Assembly (NCBI RefSeq): GCF_900114745.1
Contig: NZ_FOUB01000034.1
Coordinates: 1 to 38,338, forward strand
From: Nitrosomonas communis
GTDB taxonomy: Bacteria; Pseudomonadota; Gammaproteobacteria; Burkholderiales; Nitrosomonadaceae
Direction of reading: 5' to 3'
DNA: 38,338 nt
The translations under genes and the position numbers were made by a program. Shown here piece by piece: positions 17,154 through 24,820 of the stretch (positions are counted from its first letter, which is position 1; each line of letters begins with the position of its first letter). The notes beneath the pieces were generated by a model that saw nothing but the letters and a program-made list of their open reading frames with translations, was not told the DNA's origin and made no database searches.

Positions 17154-18085
17154 AACACTCCTCCCGCCGCATTATCTGTAAAAATATTGGCATCACGAAT
17201 ATAACGCTGTAGCATCGCATCAGATTTATGGCCGGTTTGCTGTCTAATCTTCCAGCTACTGACTCCTGCTTGGGCTGCAGAAGTAATCAATCCCGCCCGC
17301 AAGCTGTGGCCTGAATATTGTGAAGAATCGAGTCCTGCTGCTTTCGCGCGTTCCTTGATCACTAAAGCAATCGATTGAGGTGAAATTATTTGTGCCCCGA
17401 TCTGGCCATGACAGTTAACATTGCGAAAAATTGGGCCTTCAGTTATCCCAGAGAGCTGCAGCCATTCGCGCAAGGCAATCACTGGGCAGGCAATACCTCG
17501 TGCGTATGGAATAGCAATTTTCCTGCCTTCCCTCGCTTGATCTGTTTTGCTGCGTCGTAAATGAATCAGTACACCTTGCAGCACAAACTGAATATCGGAA
17601 TATTGTAAGCTAGCCAGCTCACTTCGTCGGAAGGCTCCCGCGAAACCGATCAGCAACAAGGCTTTATCACGAATGGCTTTAATACCTTGTAGATTATTTA
17701 CCATCGCCATAATATCTTCTTTGATGGCAGGAGCCACTTGGCGCTGCTTCACTCCATGCTGGTTTCGTATGCCGCGAAAAGTGACTCGCACCAATTCAGT
17801 GCTGACTGGATTGGGCCATTGCTTGATATTGTGTAATTTAGAAAGACTGGCCAATCTGCGCGTCAGAGTAGCGACGGTAAGCCCTTGAGCATAATGAGCC
17901 AAATAACAGGCAATCTGCTCTGAGGTTGTGGGTAAGGTGCCTCCCCAGTTCTGAAAGTGCTGCAGATCATCTCGATAAGCCCGCAAAGTATTGGCCGAAA
18001 GCGAAGCATTCAGATAACCACATACTGCCGCATTATCTAATATTACGGAATTCTGTATCAGAGCCTGGTTAACTGGATAATTCAT
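17150..18085 (-). CDS. Tyrosine recombinase / site-specific integrase
   Basis: A 311-residue phage-type integrase. The N-terminal SAM-like DNA-binding region (residues 20-100, SANTLRAYRDDLQHFQNWGG) is followed by a catalytic domain with all key residues: Arg153 (AFRRSEL), Lys180 (RRSKTD), His260-x-x-Arg263 (GHSLRAG), His286 (TGHKS) and Tyr295 (MLQRYIRD). It should be active. It lacks the extra insertion expected of integron IntI. It is the only intact recombinase in the window and lies at the left edge of the region rich in palindromic repeats. A GAGGATG Shine-Dalgarno region precedes the ATG. Its attachment site is not identified. Confidence 0.93.
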   Translation of the reverse strand: MNYPVNQALIQNSVILDNAAVCGYLNASLSANTLRAYRDDLQHFQNWGGTLPTTSEQIACYLAHYAQGLTVATLTRRLASLSKLHNIKQWPNPVSTELVRVTFRGIRNQHGVKQRQVAPAIKEDIMAMVNNLQGIKAIRDKALLLIGFAGAFRRSELASLQYSDIQFVLQGVLIHLRRSKTDQAREGRKIAIPYARGIACPVIALREWLQLSGITEGPIFRNVNCHGQIGAQIISPQSIALVIKERAKAAGLDSSQYSGHSLRAGLITSAAQAGVSSWKIRQQTGHKSDAMLQRYIRDANIFTDNAAGGVL

Positions 18086-18137
18086 TCATCCTCCGCTTGT
18101 AGCAACTCAATTACATATAAAACATTATGTTTTTCAA

Positions 18138-18186
18138 TAACTTATTGTATCATATTGAGATAATTTGTCAATAAAACAATAGGTTA
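18138..18186. promoter_or_regulatory. Inverted repeat upstream of the integrase
   Basis: TAACTTATTGT (18138-18148) and ACAATAGGTTA (18176-18186) are inverted with one mismatch and enclose 27 AT-rich bases, 53 bp from the integrase start. It may be an autoregulatory operator or recombinase arm/core site. The integrase promoter should lie here. Confidence 0.4.
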
Positions 18187-18367
18187 CATACGATGCGGGG
18201 ATAATAAAAATGATTTTTTATGCCAAAGAATGTGATTTCTAAGTTTGAAAAAGTAGATTTGGGAGTAGGCACTAAGTGAAAATTGCCCAAATCCATACTT
18301 GCTGAGCTGATCATTATGTATGCATAATCCCTCATCAATATTGTTATTAGTGTTCTGGTGTCCGCAC

Positions 18368-18892
18368 ATGAATTTTGAGATCAAAAAAATTCTTAATATG
18401 CCCTTCAATCTCCAAAAGCGTAGCCGCTACCCATGGTTGTTTGGCGCAGCTGTGGTTGTTAGTTTTACATGTTTTTACGCCCTCCTACCCGAACATTTCC
18501 AATCGCCTCAGCTTTTGCTGTCGATACTGGGCTCCATTGCCGCCTTTTTTCATTTCCTATACTTTCAGCACAATACGAATACAGAACGATTCATTGTTCT
18601 CTTCAAGGATTTTAATAGCCGTTACGATAAGCTAAACGATGATCTAAATAGAATTGCAAAAAAATCCAATTGCTTTAAGCTGAGCCAAAAAGAAATTCAA
18701 ATACTGTATGACTACTTTAATCTTTGTGCAGAGGAACATCTTTTCTATAAAGCGGGATACATTGATGAGAATGTCTGGGAAGCTTGGAGTGCAGGCATGA
18801 AGTATTTTCTTTGCTCACCACGCATAGCTAACCTATGGGCGAAAGAAATCAAGCGTGGCTCATATTATAAATTTTCTTTAGATAATCTATGA
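18368..18892 (+). CDS. Hypothetical membrane protein
   Basis: I do not recognise a named family. The 174-residue product (ATG at 18368 preferred over an upstream start at 18320, though neither has a clear ribosome-binding site) has two likely membrane segments near the N-terminus, around WLFGAAVVVSFTCFYALL and LLLSILGSIAAFFHFLYF. A charged cytoplasmic domain rich in Asp/Asn/Lys follows (FKDFNSRYDKLNDDLNRIAK and a WEAWSAGMKYFL stretch). The layout, two N-terminal helices plus a helical domain, resembles DUF4760-like proteins, but this is only an impression. It is transcribed divergently from the integrase. Confidence 0.55.
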   Translation: MNFEIKKILNMPFNLQKRSRYPWLFGAAVVVSFTCFYALLPEHFQSPQLLLSILGSIAAFFHFLYFQHNTNTERFIVLFKDFNSRYDKLNDDLNRIAKKSNCFKLSQKEIQILYDYFNLCAEEHLFYKAGYIDENVWEAWSAGMKYFLCSPRIANLWAKEIKRGSYYKFSLDNL

Positions 18893-18959
18893 ATGCGATC
18901 TAATCTCTAAATTGTTTCTAAGTAGTGATAAGTAAGAGTTATTGATAGTTAGAAATTGG

Positions 18960-18977
18960 TTTGCAATTAACTGCAAT
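18960..18977. repeat. Dispersed palindrome TTTGCAATTAACTGCAAT
   Basis: Copy of the recurring palindrome, 68 bp after the membrane-protein gene. It lies between that gene and the carbonic anhydrase relic. The adjoining 18893-19139 interval holds no gene I can support. Confidence 0.7.
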
Positions 18978-19139
18978 GGACTGCTAGAGCAGGAAATTTC
19001 CAGATTTACTTTAATCAGTTGAGGAAGCGCGCTCTCCCGGTCTTGAGTTCGCACACAGCACCAGCCAGAATTACATGCCTTTCCTCTAGCGCGCGTTTTG
19101 CCTCTGGAAAAGCGAGCAGTTGCTGAATGACCAACGCAC

Positions 19140-19545
19140 ATTCGCCTTCACAGCTGCTTGAACAAGTTCTCCCAACTCTGATTGAAATCGAGTCCTTTTG
19201 AGCCGGGTTTGATCAACTTGATGAGAGATTCGATATGTTCGGGTTCATTGGCGTGATATATAGCATTGCATTCAGAGTAGCCGCAACAGTCCTGCGATCC
19301 TCATGGGCCAGTACAACAAACAACGATGTATGAAGATGTTATCTGGCATATTGCAAGGAATCGGCCATATCTTCGGCAATGAGGTTTCTAGCAAGGCGAA
19401 TGGTAAAAATATCCACAAACCCCACATCGAAAATGAATTCTGGCGGCACACGTGAATCACTGCATTCTATAACGGTTGCAAAAGGTTTTTGAGCTTCAAC
19501 AAGCAATGGGCGCCAGGAAAACTTCTCATGCGCATGATACGATTT
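19140..19545 (-). pseudogene. Beta-carbonic anhydrase, decayed
   Basis: Reading the reverse strand gives FSWRPLLVEAQKPFATVIE then CSDSRVPPEFIFDVG, FTIRLARNLIAEDMADSLQY and, after an in-frame TAA, HLHTSLFVVLAHEDRRTVAA. A second frame continues EPEHIESLIKLIKPG and FNQSWENLFKQL-stop. CSDSRVPPE is the zinc-ligand/Asp-Arg signature of beta-carbonic anhydrases. The second zinc motif HxxC has become HEDR (Cys to Arg). With a nonsense codon, a frameshift and a lost zinc ligand it cannot be functional. Intact relatives interconvert CO2 and bicarbonate, useful to autotrophic ammonia oxidisers. Confidence 0.8.
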
Positions 19546-19555
19546 TTTTGGTCAT

Positions 19556-19733
19556 GATTAGTTAATTCCGAGAGTTGGAGTATTTTTCCCTATCTCCAAT
19601 TTTATATGTCAGTTCTTAATTTGCAATTAACTGCAATTCATCTACCTTCGTATTGTGTTTGTTCATTGAGGAAAGTTTTCTTAAGGTAATTAGTTGTAAC
19701 GAATATGGGCAATTAAAGTCATTTTAAACATAC
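19556..19733. repeat. Partial copy of the large dispersed repeat (copy 0), cut by IS5
   Basis: The segment GAGAGTTGGAGTATTTTTCC, CTATCTCCAA, CAGTTCTTAA and the palindrome TTTGCAATTAACTGCAAT (19620-19637), then ATTGAGGAAAGTTTTC and CAATTAAAG, closely follows 27695-27860 (copy B). The match runs to the edge of the IS5 element at 19734, implying that the IS inserted in or right beside this repeat. Confidence 0.7.
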
Positions 19734-20591
19734 TAGGGTCTGTTGACGTTTTATGATAAGTATTTCATAGATAGAAACAAACTCGTAATATTAGGGTTCC
19801 CATGCCACCAACAAAATGAGTTTGCGATGCCCCGAATAATGCTCAATGATGAGTACTGGTCGAAGCTGGAGAAGATTCTGCTTCAAGAATCGATTTATAA
19901 CAAGCGCAATCTGCGCATGACAGTAGAAGGCATACTGTATCGAATGCGGGTTGGCTGTCCGTGGCGCGACCTGCCCAAGGTGTTCGGCTGCTGGAATTCC
20001 ATCTATAAAAGATTCAATGCATGGTCATTGAGCAGGAAATGGATCAATATTTTCAAAGCATTGGCTATTGATCCGGATTGGGAATGGGAATTTATTGATG
20101 GCAGCTATGTTAAAGCACATCAACATAGTGCGGGAGCAGCGAGTCAAGAATCGCAAGCAATTGGCAAAAGCCGTGCAGGCAATACCACCAAGATCCATCT
20201 AGTGGTCGATGGTTATGGCTTGCCAGTTGAGTTTGAAATCACCGGTGGAGAAGTCAATGACTGTTCTGCCGCACCTGATTTGATTGCGAGGTTGCCTGAC
20301 GCAAAAGCAATAGTTGCGGACAAGGGCTATGACAGCGAATGGTTACGGGAACAGATAACGAAGAAGGGAGCTCGGGCTATGATACCGGGAAAGCGCAATT
20401 CGTTGAAGGGCAATGCAGATATGGATTGGGGTTCATATAGATACCGGCATTTGGTGGAGAATGCTATTGCCCGGCTAGCAGTATCGGGCAATAGCAACAC
20501 GATACGACAAACTGAAGCGAAATTACGAGAGTATGGTAGCTATAGCATGTGGATATCTATGGTTACCTATGCAAAATGTCAACAGACCCTA
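19734..20591 (+). mobile_element. IS5-family insertion sequence
   Basis: Terminal inverted repeats TAGGGTCTGTTGAC (left, from 19734) and GTCAACAGACCCTA (right, to 20591) flank one transposase gene. TA at both outer ends suits the short target duplication of IS5-group elements. The length of about 856 bp is normal. The transposase is frameshifted, so the copy probably moves only if helped by another copy. A degraded relative lies at 30228-30962. Confidence 0.88.
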
Positions 20592-20615
20592 ATAACAAAA
20601 AACAATTATTTTTAA
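19827..20615 (+). pseudogene. IS5-family transposase, frameshifted near the C-terminus
   Basis: Starts at MPRIMLNDEYWSKLEKIL (upstream starts in the same frame are less likely). Recognisable DDE parts are DGSYVKAHQHSAGA (first Asp), VDGYGLPVEFEITGGEVND with ADKGYDS (second Asp), and YRYRHLVENAIARL (Glu region). After ARL the proper continuation, IATRYDKLKRNYESMVAIAC, lies in another frame; loss of two bases near 20490 (CTA-AAG-CAG to CTA-G-CAG) explains it. The annotated frame therefore ends in a nonsense tail (NSNTIRQTEAKLREYG) that runs past the right inverted repeat. The catalytic triad may still be intact, but the last 40 residues are wrong. Confidence 0.85.
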
Positions 20616-20616
20616 T

Positions 20617-20685
20617 AGATAACGTCAGAATTAACGGCTGGCGCGGTTTTATCGCACCAGTCCGTGCCTGAATGAATAGTTAGGC
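20617..20685 (-). other. attC-like site at the 3' end of the CAP-domain gene
   Basis: On the reverse strand GCCTAAC (20679-20685) matches the R'' core (RYYYAAC) of integron attC sites and contains the gene's TAA stop. Then come TATTCATTCAGGCA and an imperfect hairpin of GGACTGGTGCG with CGCGCCAGCC, separated by 7 bases. The distal core (GTTAATT near 20629-20635) deviates from GTTRRRY. A stop codon overlapping R'' is typical of integron cassettes. No IntI or second attC is visible, so this may be a stranded cassette. Confidence 0.5.
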
Positions 20686-22281
20686 ATTTAATTCGTACCT
20701 AGCCCCTTTAATTCTAGCTTGATTCGTTATAAACGAGAGGCGAGAACCTACAAGGTCAACCGTGATATTACGGGACAGTCCATCGCTGAGAGGAAGATCT
20801 GCGATTATGAAAATATCCACCAACCTCTCAAAATCCGTGACGGCCTCACCATAACGTTCGTTGTACGCCTGAAGGATCGCTGCCCTAAGCAGGGCGAAAT
20901 CGACGTCCACCACGCTACGCGGCGACGGGCCGCCGAGTACATCCTCATATTTCGAACGGATCACGTCGATAAACACCGGTTGCCGCAGACGCTTACCTTC
21001 CAACAACTTCAGCAGCGCCTCGGCGAGCGCAGGATAGGGCGTAAATTCGCTGTTATTGAGCCATTGCCTGAGATCCGCTTCCGGAACGCTAAAATCGATA
21101 CCGATCGTGCGCATTGCCATGAGCTTATCGCTCGGCAGCGTTGGTAGCGCAAGAGTAGGGGGCTGTCCTGTCATGCCAATCTGTAGCTTGGTTTGCACAT
21201 CAAAAAATATCGAAACATCACCTTCATCGACATCACCGTCATCATCCAAATGCGCTATCCGGATTACATTTTCCCCGGCTTGTTGAATAGTCAGGGAACG
21301 AGTACCAAGGTCTTCCCATCCTGGATCAATGCCACCATCATGCTCCTCAGCTTTACATTCAATGGTAACCGGTAGACTTCCTTCCTGTGTTAGCGCCTTG
21401 TCGATTACTGGTTCGTCGAGGTCGTCAGCCTCTACGTTATTTAACAGGATTGTGCCTGGCTGGTTACCAAGACGACAGGTAATTCTCCAATCGCAAATAC
21501 CGCCTTCGTTGCAGTTATGGACACGCATTTTTGTGAAGCGAACTTCAATAATGTGGCGAGTTGTATGCCCTCCTAGTTGCCCGCCTGTATCTGGGGGAGG
21601 AGGGGATCCCGCAACGTTGTATGGGCGCTGACCTCTTATGTTACCGGCCGGGGCGTAGTTGCAAACCCAGATCACGTAGGTTCGACCATCGTTAGTAGTT
21701 CTTACTGCCCGGCCGCAGCCGAGCCGCTCTGTGCTGCTCCAAACCAGTTGCGTGTAATGGCCGCACTCCTTTCCTTCTGCACATTTGTTTAATTTGTAGT
21801 TGTAATCGATCTTCTCACTCTCCCATCTATCAACGGCCCTGCCGGAAGATTGGTCAGGTGTGCCGGTCGACCACTCCAAACTGAGATTTTCGCCCAATCT
21901 GAGATCGGCGATGTGTTTGCAGTGCTGAATCTCTGCCGGCTTGGTGTAGTGATCGGGGTGGTCGCAGTGATGACTCTCCGGCGGGTTTTGAGTGATGAGA
22001 TAGTCTGCATACTCCTGGGCTATCGCCGCTACGGCAGGATCCCAAGTGAGGTCGGGGATACTTACCATGCCACCAGTTTCCGATAACCATCCCCATCCGA
22101 GATCAGCAGGCAGTTCTTGGCGACGAGCCTCGTCCCTTACGACGCCCCGGCGGACGGTATTATGCGCGTCCAGCATTGCGGCAATCTCAGTATCGCTGAG
22201 CGGCGCCGCCGAGACAACGGTGCTGCTGCACAGCGCTACCAGAAGCGGGATAACCAATACCTGTAGTTTTGGTCTTGCCAT
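20680..22281 (-). CDS. Secreted CAP-domain (SCP/PR-1-like) protein
   Basis: 533 residues from the ATG at 22281, which has AAGGAGAAG upstream; a longer in-frame extension to 22380 lacks such a site. A Sec signal peptide (VLVIPLLVALCSSTVVSAAP) precedes a CAP domain of about 230 residues: MLDAHNTVRRGV, WDPAVAAIAQEYADYL, a Cys/His-rich insert (SHHCDHPDHYTKPAEIQHCK), GHYTQLVWSSTERLGCGRA and YVIWVCNYAPAGN. A proline linker and an unrelated C-terminal half of about 280 residues follow, including an acidic stretch (HLDDDGDVDEGDV). CAP proteins are extracellular and functionally diverse. GC content is higher than in the neighbours, and the gene ends in an attC-like site, both pointing to lateral transfer as a cassette. 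Confidence 0.85.
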   Translation of the reverse strand: MARPKLQVLVIPLLVALCSSTVVSAAPLSDTEIAAMLDAHNTVRRGVVRDEARRQELPADLGWGWLSETGGMVSIPDLTWDPAVAAIAQEYADYLITQNPPESHHCDHPDHYTKPAEIQHCKHIADLRLGENLSLEWSTGTPDQSSGRAVDRWESEKIDYNYKLNKCAEGKECGHYTQLVWSSTERLGCGRAVRTTNDGRTYVIWVCNYAPAGNIRGQRPYNVAGSPPPPDTGGQLGGHTTRHIIEVRFTKMRVHNCNEGGICDWRITCRLGNQPGTILLNNVEADDLDEPVIDKALTQEGSLPVTIECKAEEHDGGIDPGWEDLGTRSLTIQQAGENVIRIAHLDDDGDVDEGDVSIFFDVQTKLQIGMTGQPPTLALPTLPSDKLMAMRTIGIDFSVPEADLRQWLNNSEFTPYPALAEALLKLLEGKRLRQPVFIDVIRSKYEDVLGGPSPRSVVDVDFALLRAAILQAYNERYGEAVTDFERLVDIFIIADLPLSDGLSRNITVDLVGSRLSFITNQARIKGARYELNA

Positions 22282-22381
22282 GGTCTTCTCCTTTTTTCGT
22301 GTAATGCGACTAGAATTTCTATTGAAGATTAGAATTAGGTAATTTTTCTTGAATCTTTTCTCTGCTAAATAACAATTCAAA

Positions 22382-23629
22382 CTATTATTTTCTGCTCGGG
22401 CTCACCAAATACCGTGATATCCGTGGCAATATTAAGAGGATTTCCCCAGTCAATTTGCATCAAGAATTCGACACCACTCGTTATCGAATCACCGGGGTTA
22501 GGGCCATGCGGTCTAAAATTTTTCACCCAGATGGGAGCCAAGCCACGATGTCATATCACACCCTCAACATCAAAGATACCCCGGAAAGATACATTCACAC
22601 GCCCAGATGTGCATGATCGAGATTTACAGTTCAAGGTAGAATATCCACTGTTAATTCCATTTCCAAATCAAAAATGACGCGAAGGCTAGCCGCAGACAGT
22701 GTAAAAATCATACGGCAAGGTGAAGCCGATAAAGTCAGTTTTGATTTAAAAATGGAATAAGATGCCTACTTCATCTTATGCCTCCTCTGAGATACGATTA
22801 CTTATATATCAATCAGAATTTCGAGGGTCTTGAGTGATTTAGTGCTTGATTCCAATTTTCTGATTGACACATGAAGCAAAGCAGAGGTTGAGGTTTAAAT
22901 CAAAGGACAACTTTGCTAATTAGAGATGCTAAGGAATAATAAATAAGTTGACAATAATTCAAATGCATACAAGTCTCATCTCTCAATTCAAAGAGCATTA
23001 AAAAGTAATACCAAAGATTAATTCATTTCTTCTGTACGGATTTGGTTCAAGTGGTCGAGATTGTCTGCTGCTAGCTTTAATAGCTTGTATTGATTTTGGT
23101 TCCTTACTCCTGCATATCCCAAGTGATTTTTGACGAATAATTGATGTATTTCTTCCTCGCCAATGAATATTAATCTGCGTTAGAGTTGAATACCTTTACC
23201 TTTAATAAAATAATAGAAAAGTTGAAAAGCAGACGATAAAAAAGAATGTCATCGTTTATGAAGCTAAAGTAACAAAACCTGATGCCGAAACAATTCATAT
23301 TATTGTCGAAGAAGACAGCATCTTTGCCGAAATGCGGTATCCGCATAAAATAAAATTCACTAACTAAAATAGTGGTGCAGAAAGCATGTCGAAACGGGTA
23401 GCTGACTTTTGATTAAAGGTCATTAAATAAATATCTTCTATTCTTCTATCTCTCGATGAATCTCTTTGTCTTAATTTGGCCACAACGACATATAAAGAGG
23501 AAATCTCACTTTTTGATTTAGCAAAACTACTAAGCGGTGCTATTTGTGAAGCTGATATGGGAACAAAGTAATAATATTACCGATGTATGACAGAAGAGGG
23601 AAACAGTGTGCTTTTAATTTAAACTGATT
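22382..23629. other. Gene-poor interval with relic reading frames
   Basis: No intact gene is supported. A frame from about 22401 (LTKYRDIRGNIKRISPVNLH, RYRITGVRAMRSKIF) ends near 22617. Another frame ends PLLIPFPNQK-stop at 22677 and overlaps MTRRLAADSVKIIRQGEAD, which ends at 22760; its degraded homologue is at 690-960. Around 23200-23367 an open frame without a start ends IVEEDSIFAEMRYPHKIKFTN (last residue before the stop). Another ends YKEEISLFDLAKLLSGAICE at about 23570. These look like tails of deleted genes. None is assigned a family. Confidence 0.4.
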
Positions 23630-24289
23630 ATGAAAAAATTAAAATTAGTAGCTATAGCTTTATTTCTGCTTTCATGCAACGCTTACGCATTAAAGATAAG
23701 TTTTTCTGCTGGCGAGTGTCTTACTCCTGCCGAAGATGCTATTACACAACCAACGTCAAATAAGATTGAAAGCGCTTATTATTTATCTGAGGATCAAGGA
23801 AATGGTTTTTACATACTGGAATTGCATGGGGGATTGCCAAGATTCGTTAATACCAATGATGATATCTGCATTGATCACGAAACCAATATAGGCTATCGAT
23901 TGTACTTTGATGCACACGGATTCCCTCCTGCCCCAATTCAACTACCTACTCCAATTGATAAAATTCCTGCTACAGGCTATTTCGATGGGAAAAAACTCAT
24001 CATTTTTAGCAACTCAATCTATACTGACCTTGCCGGGAAGTTTGATTCTAGTACAAATTCGTTAGCAACAAGTAAGTTCATGCCAGTATCTAACACGGTA
24101 TTTTTCGACTATATTGCAGAATCGAACTCTTTCAGGTTAACCAAAATAATCAGAAATATTGGTTCTATCCATGCAAGCGCATCTCACGAACCGCTATTCC
24201 ATACATATATCGAATTTGTTGATCCTAGCCCAAATGGAACGAATATAATGATTCCTAAAATGGATATAATCTATAAATTAGAAAACTGA
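23630..24289 (+). CDS. Secreted hypothetical protein
   Basis: A 219-residue protein with a clear signal peptide (MKKLKLVAIALFLLSCNAYA). LLSC could also be read as a lipobox, but ANAYA-type Sec cleavage fits as well. The mature part is beta-rich with two cysteines (GECLTP, DDICIDHE) and no motif I recognise. There is no neighbouring gene in the same operon. A large dispersed repeat begins about 40 bp downstream. Probably periplasmic or extracellular; function unknown. Confidence 0.65.
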   Translation: MKKLKLVAIALFLLSCNAYALKISFSAGECLTPAEDAITQPTSNKIESAYYLSEDQGNGFYILELHGGLPRFVNTNDDICIDHETNIGYRLYFDAHGFPPAPIQLPTPIDKIPATGYFDGKKLIIFSNSIYTDLAGKFDSSTNSLATSKFMPVSNTVFFDYIAESNSFRLTKIIRNIGSIHASASHEPLFHTYIEFVDPSPNGTNIMIPKMDIIYKLEN

Positions 24290-24329
24290 TATATTCAAAT
24301 CCCAGTGACAATGGGTTTCGTTTAGCATT

Positions 24330-24680
24330 GGAAAAAATGCGGCGCACATATGCTCGCTGAAGCAGCCGTGTTTTTCTAGAATCGTTTCCCTACCCCATTA
24401 TCTATGGAAAGTAAATTTGCAATTAACTGCAAATGGAGTCTAGCCGGATATTCTGCTTAATCTAGGGAGAGTAAGGAAATAAAAATGTTATGGGAAAGCT
24501 GATTATTGTGCATATAAAGAAATGCTTAAGAATTAGTTAATTTCTAGAGTTGCGGGCATTTCTCTTTATCCCCAATATTTGCTGTTAATTGCAAATCGAC
24601 CATTAGTATACCTTTTCTTTTTATTGAGACAAGTTTACCTAGTGCGGTTGCAAAAAATCTTAGCTTTAAGAAATCTCAGG
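24330..24680. repeat. Large dispersed repeat, copy A (left of the NACHT gene)
   Basis: About 350 bp alignable with copy B at 27470-27865. Shared landmarks in order are ATATGCTCGCTGAAGCAG, a CCCTACCCC block, TTTGCAATTAACTGCAAA (24416-24433), GATATTCTGCTTAATCTAG, AGAGTTG, TATCCCCAA, TTTGCTGTTAATTGCAAA (24578-24595) and TTATTGAGACAAG. A and B are direct repeats flanking the DUF4062-NACHT gene. 24681-24820 shows nothing more than a small GTGCTG/CAGCAC hairpin near 24742-24766. Confidence 0.75.
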
Positions 24681-24820
24681 GTTATTTATAGATAGGTTGA
24701 TTGAAACAAGCAAAGCATATTTCATAGGGGGTAGCACTTCAAGGTGCTGTTCATTACGAACCAGCACGCCTAACTCAGAGGATGAGAACTATCCTTCTAT
24801 TAAGTCCGTTGAATGCCCTA

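Noticed and set aside
18887..19460. Minus-strand ORFs at 18887-19141 and 19272-19460 as genes
   Set aside because: The second is an out-of-frame shadow of the carbonic anhydrase relic; the first has no start signal or domain and includes a palindromic repeat.
24742..24775. GTGCTG...CAGCAC hairpin followed by GCCTAAC as another attC
   Set aside because: GCCTAAC is outside the stem and no matching GTTRRRY core is found; it is probably chance.
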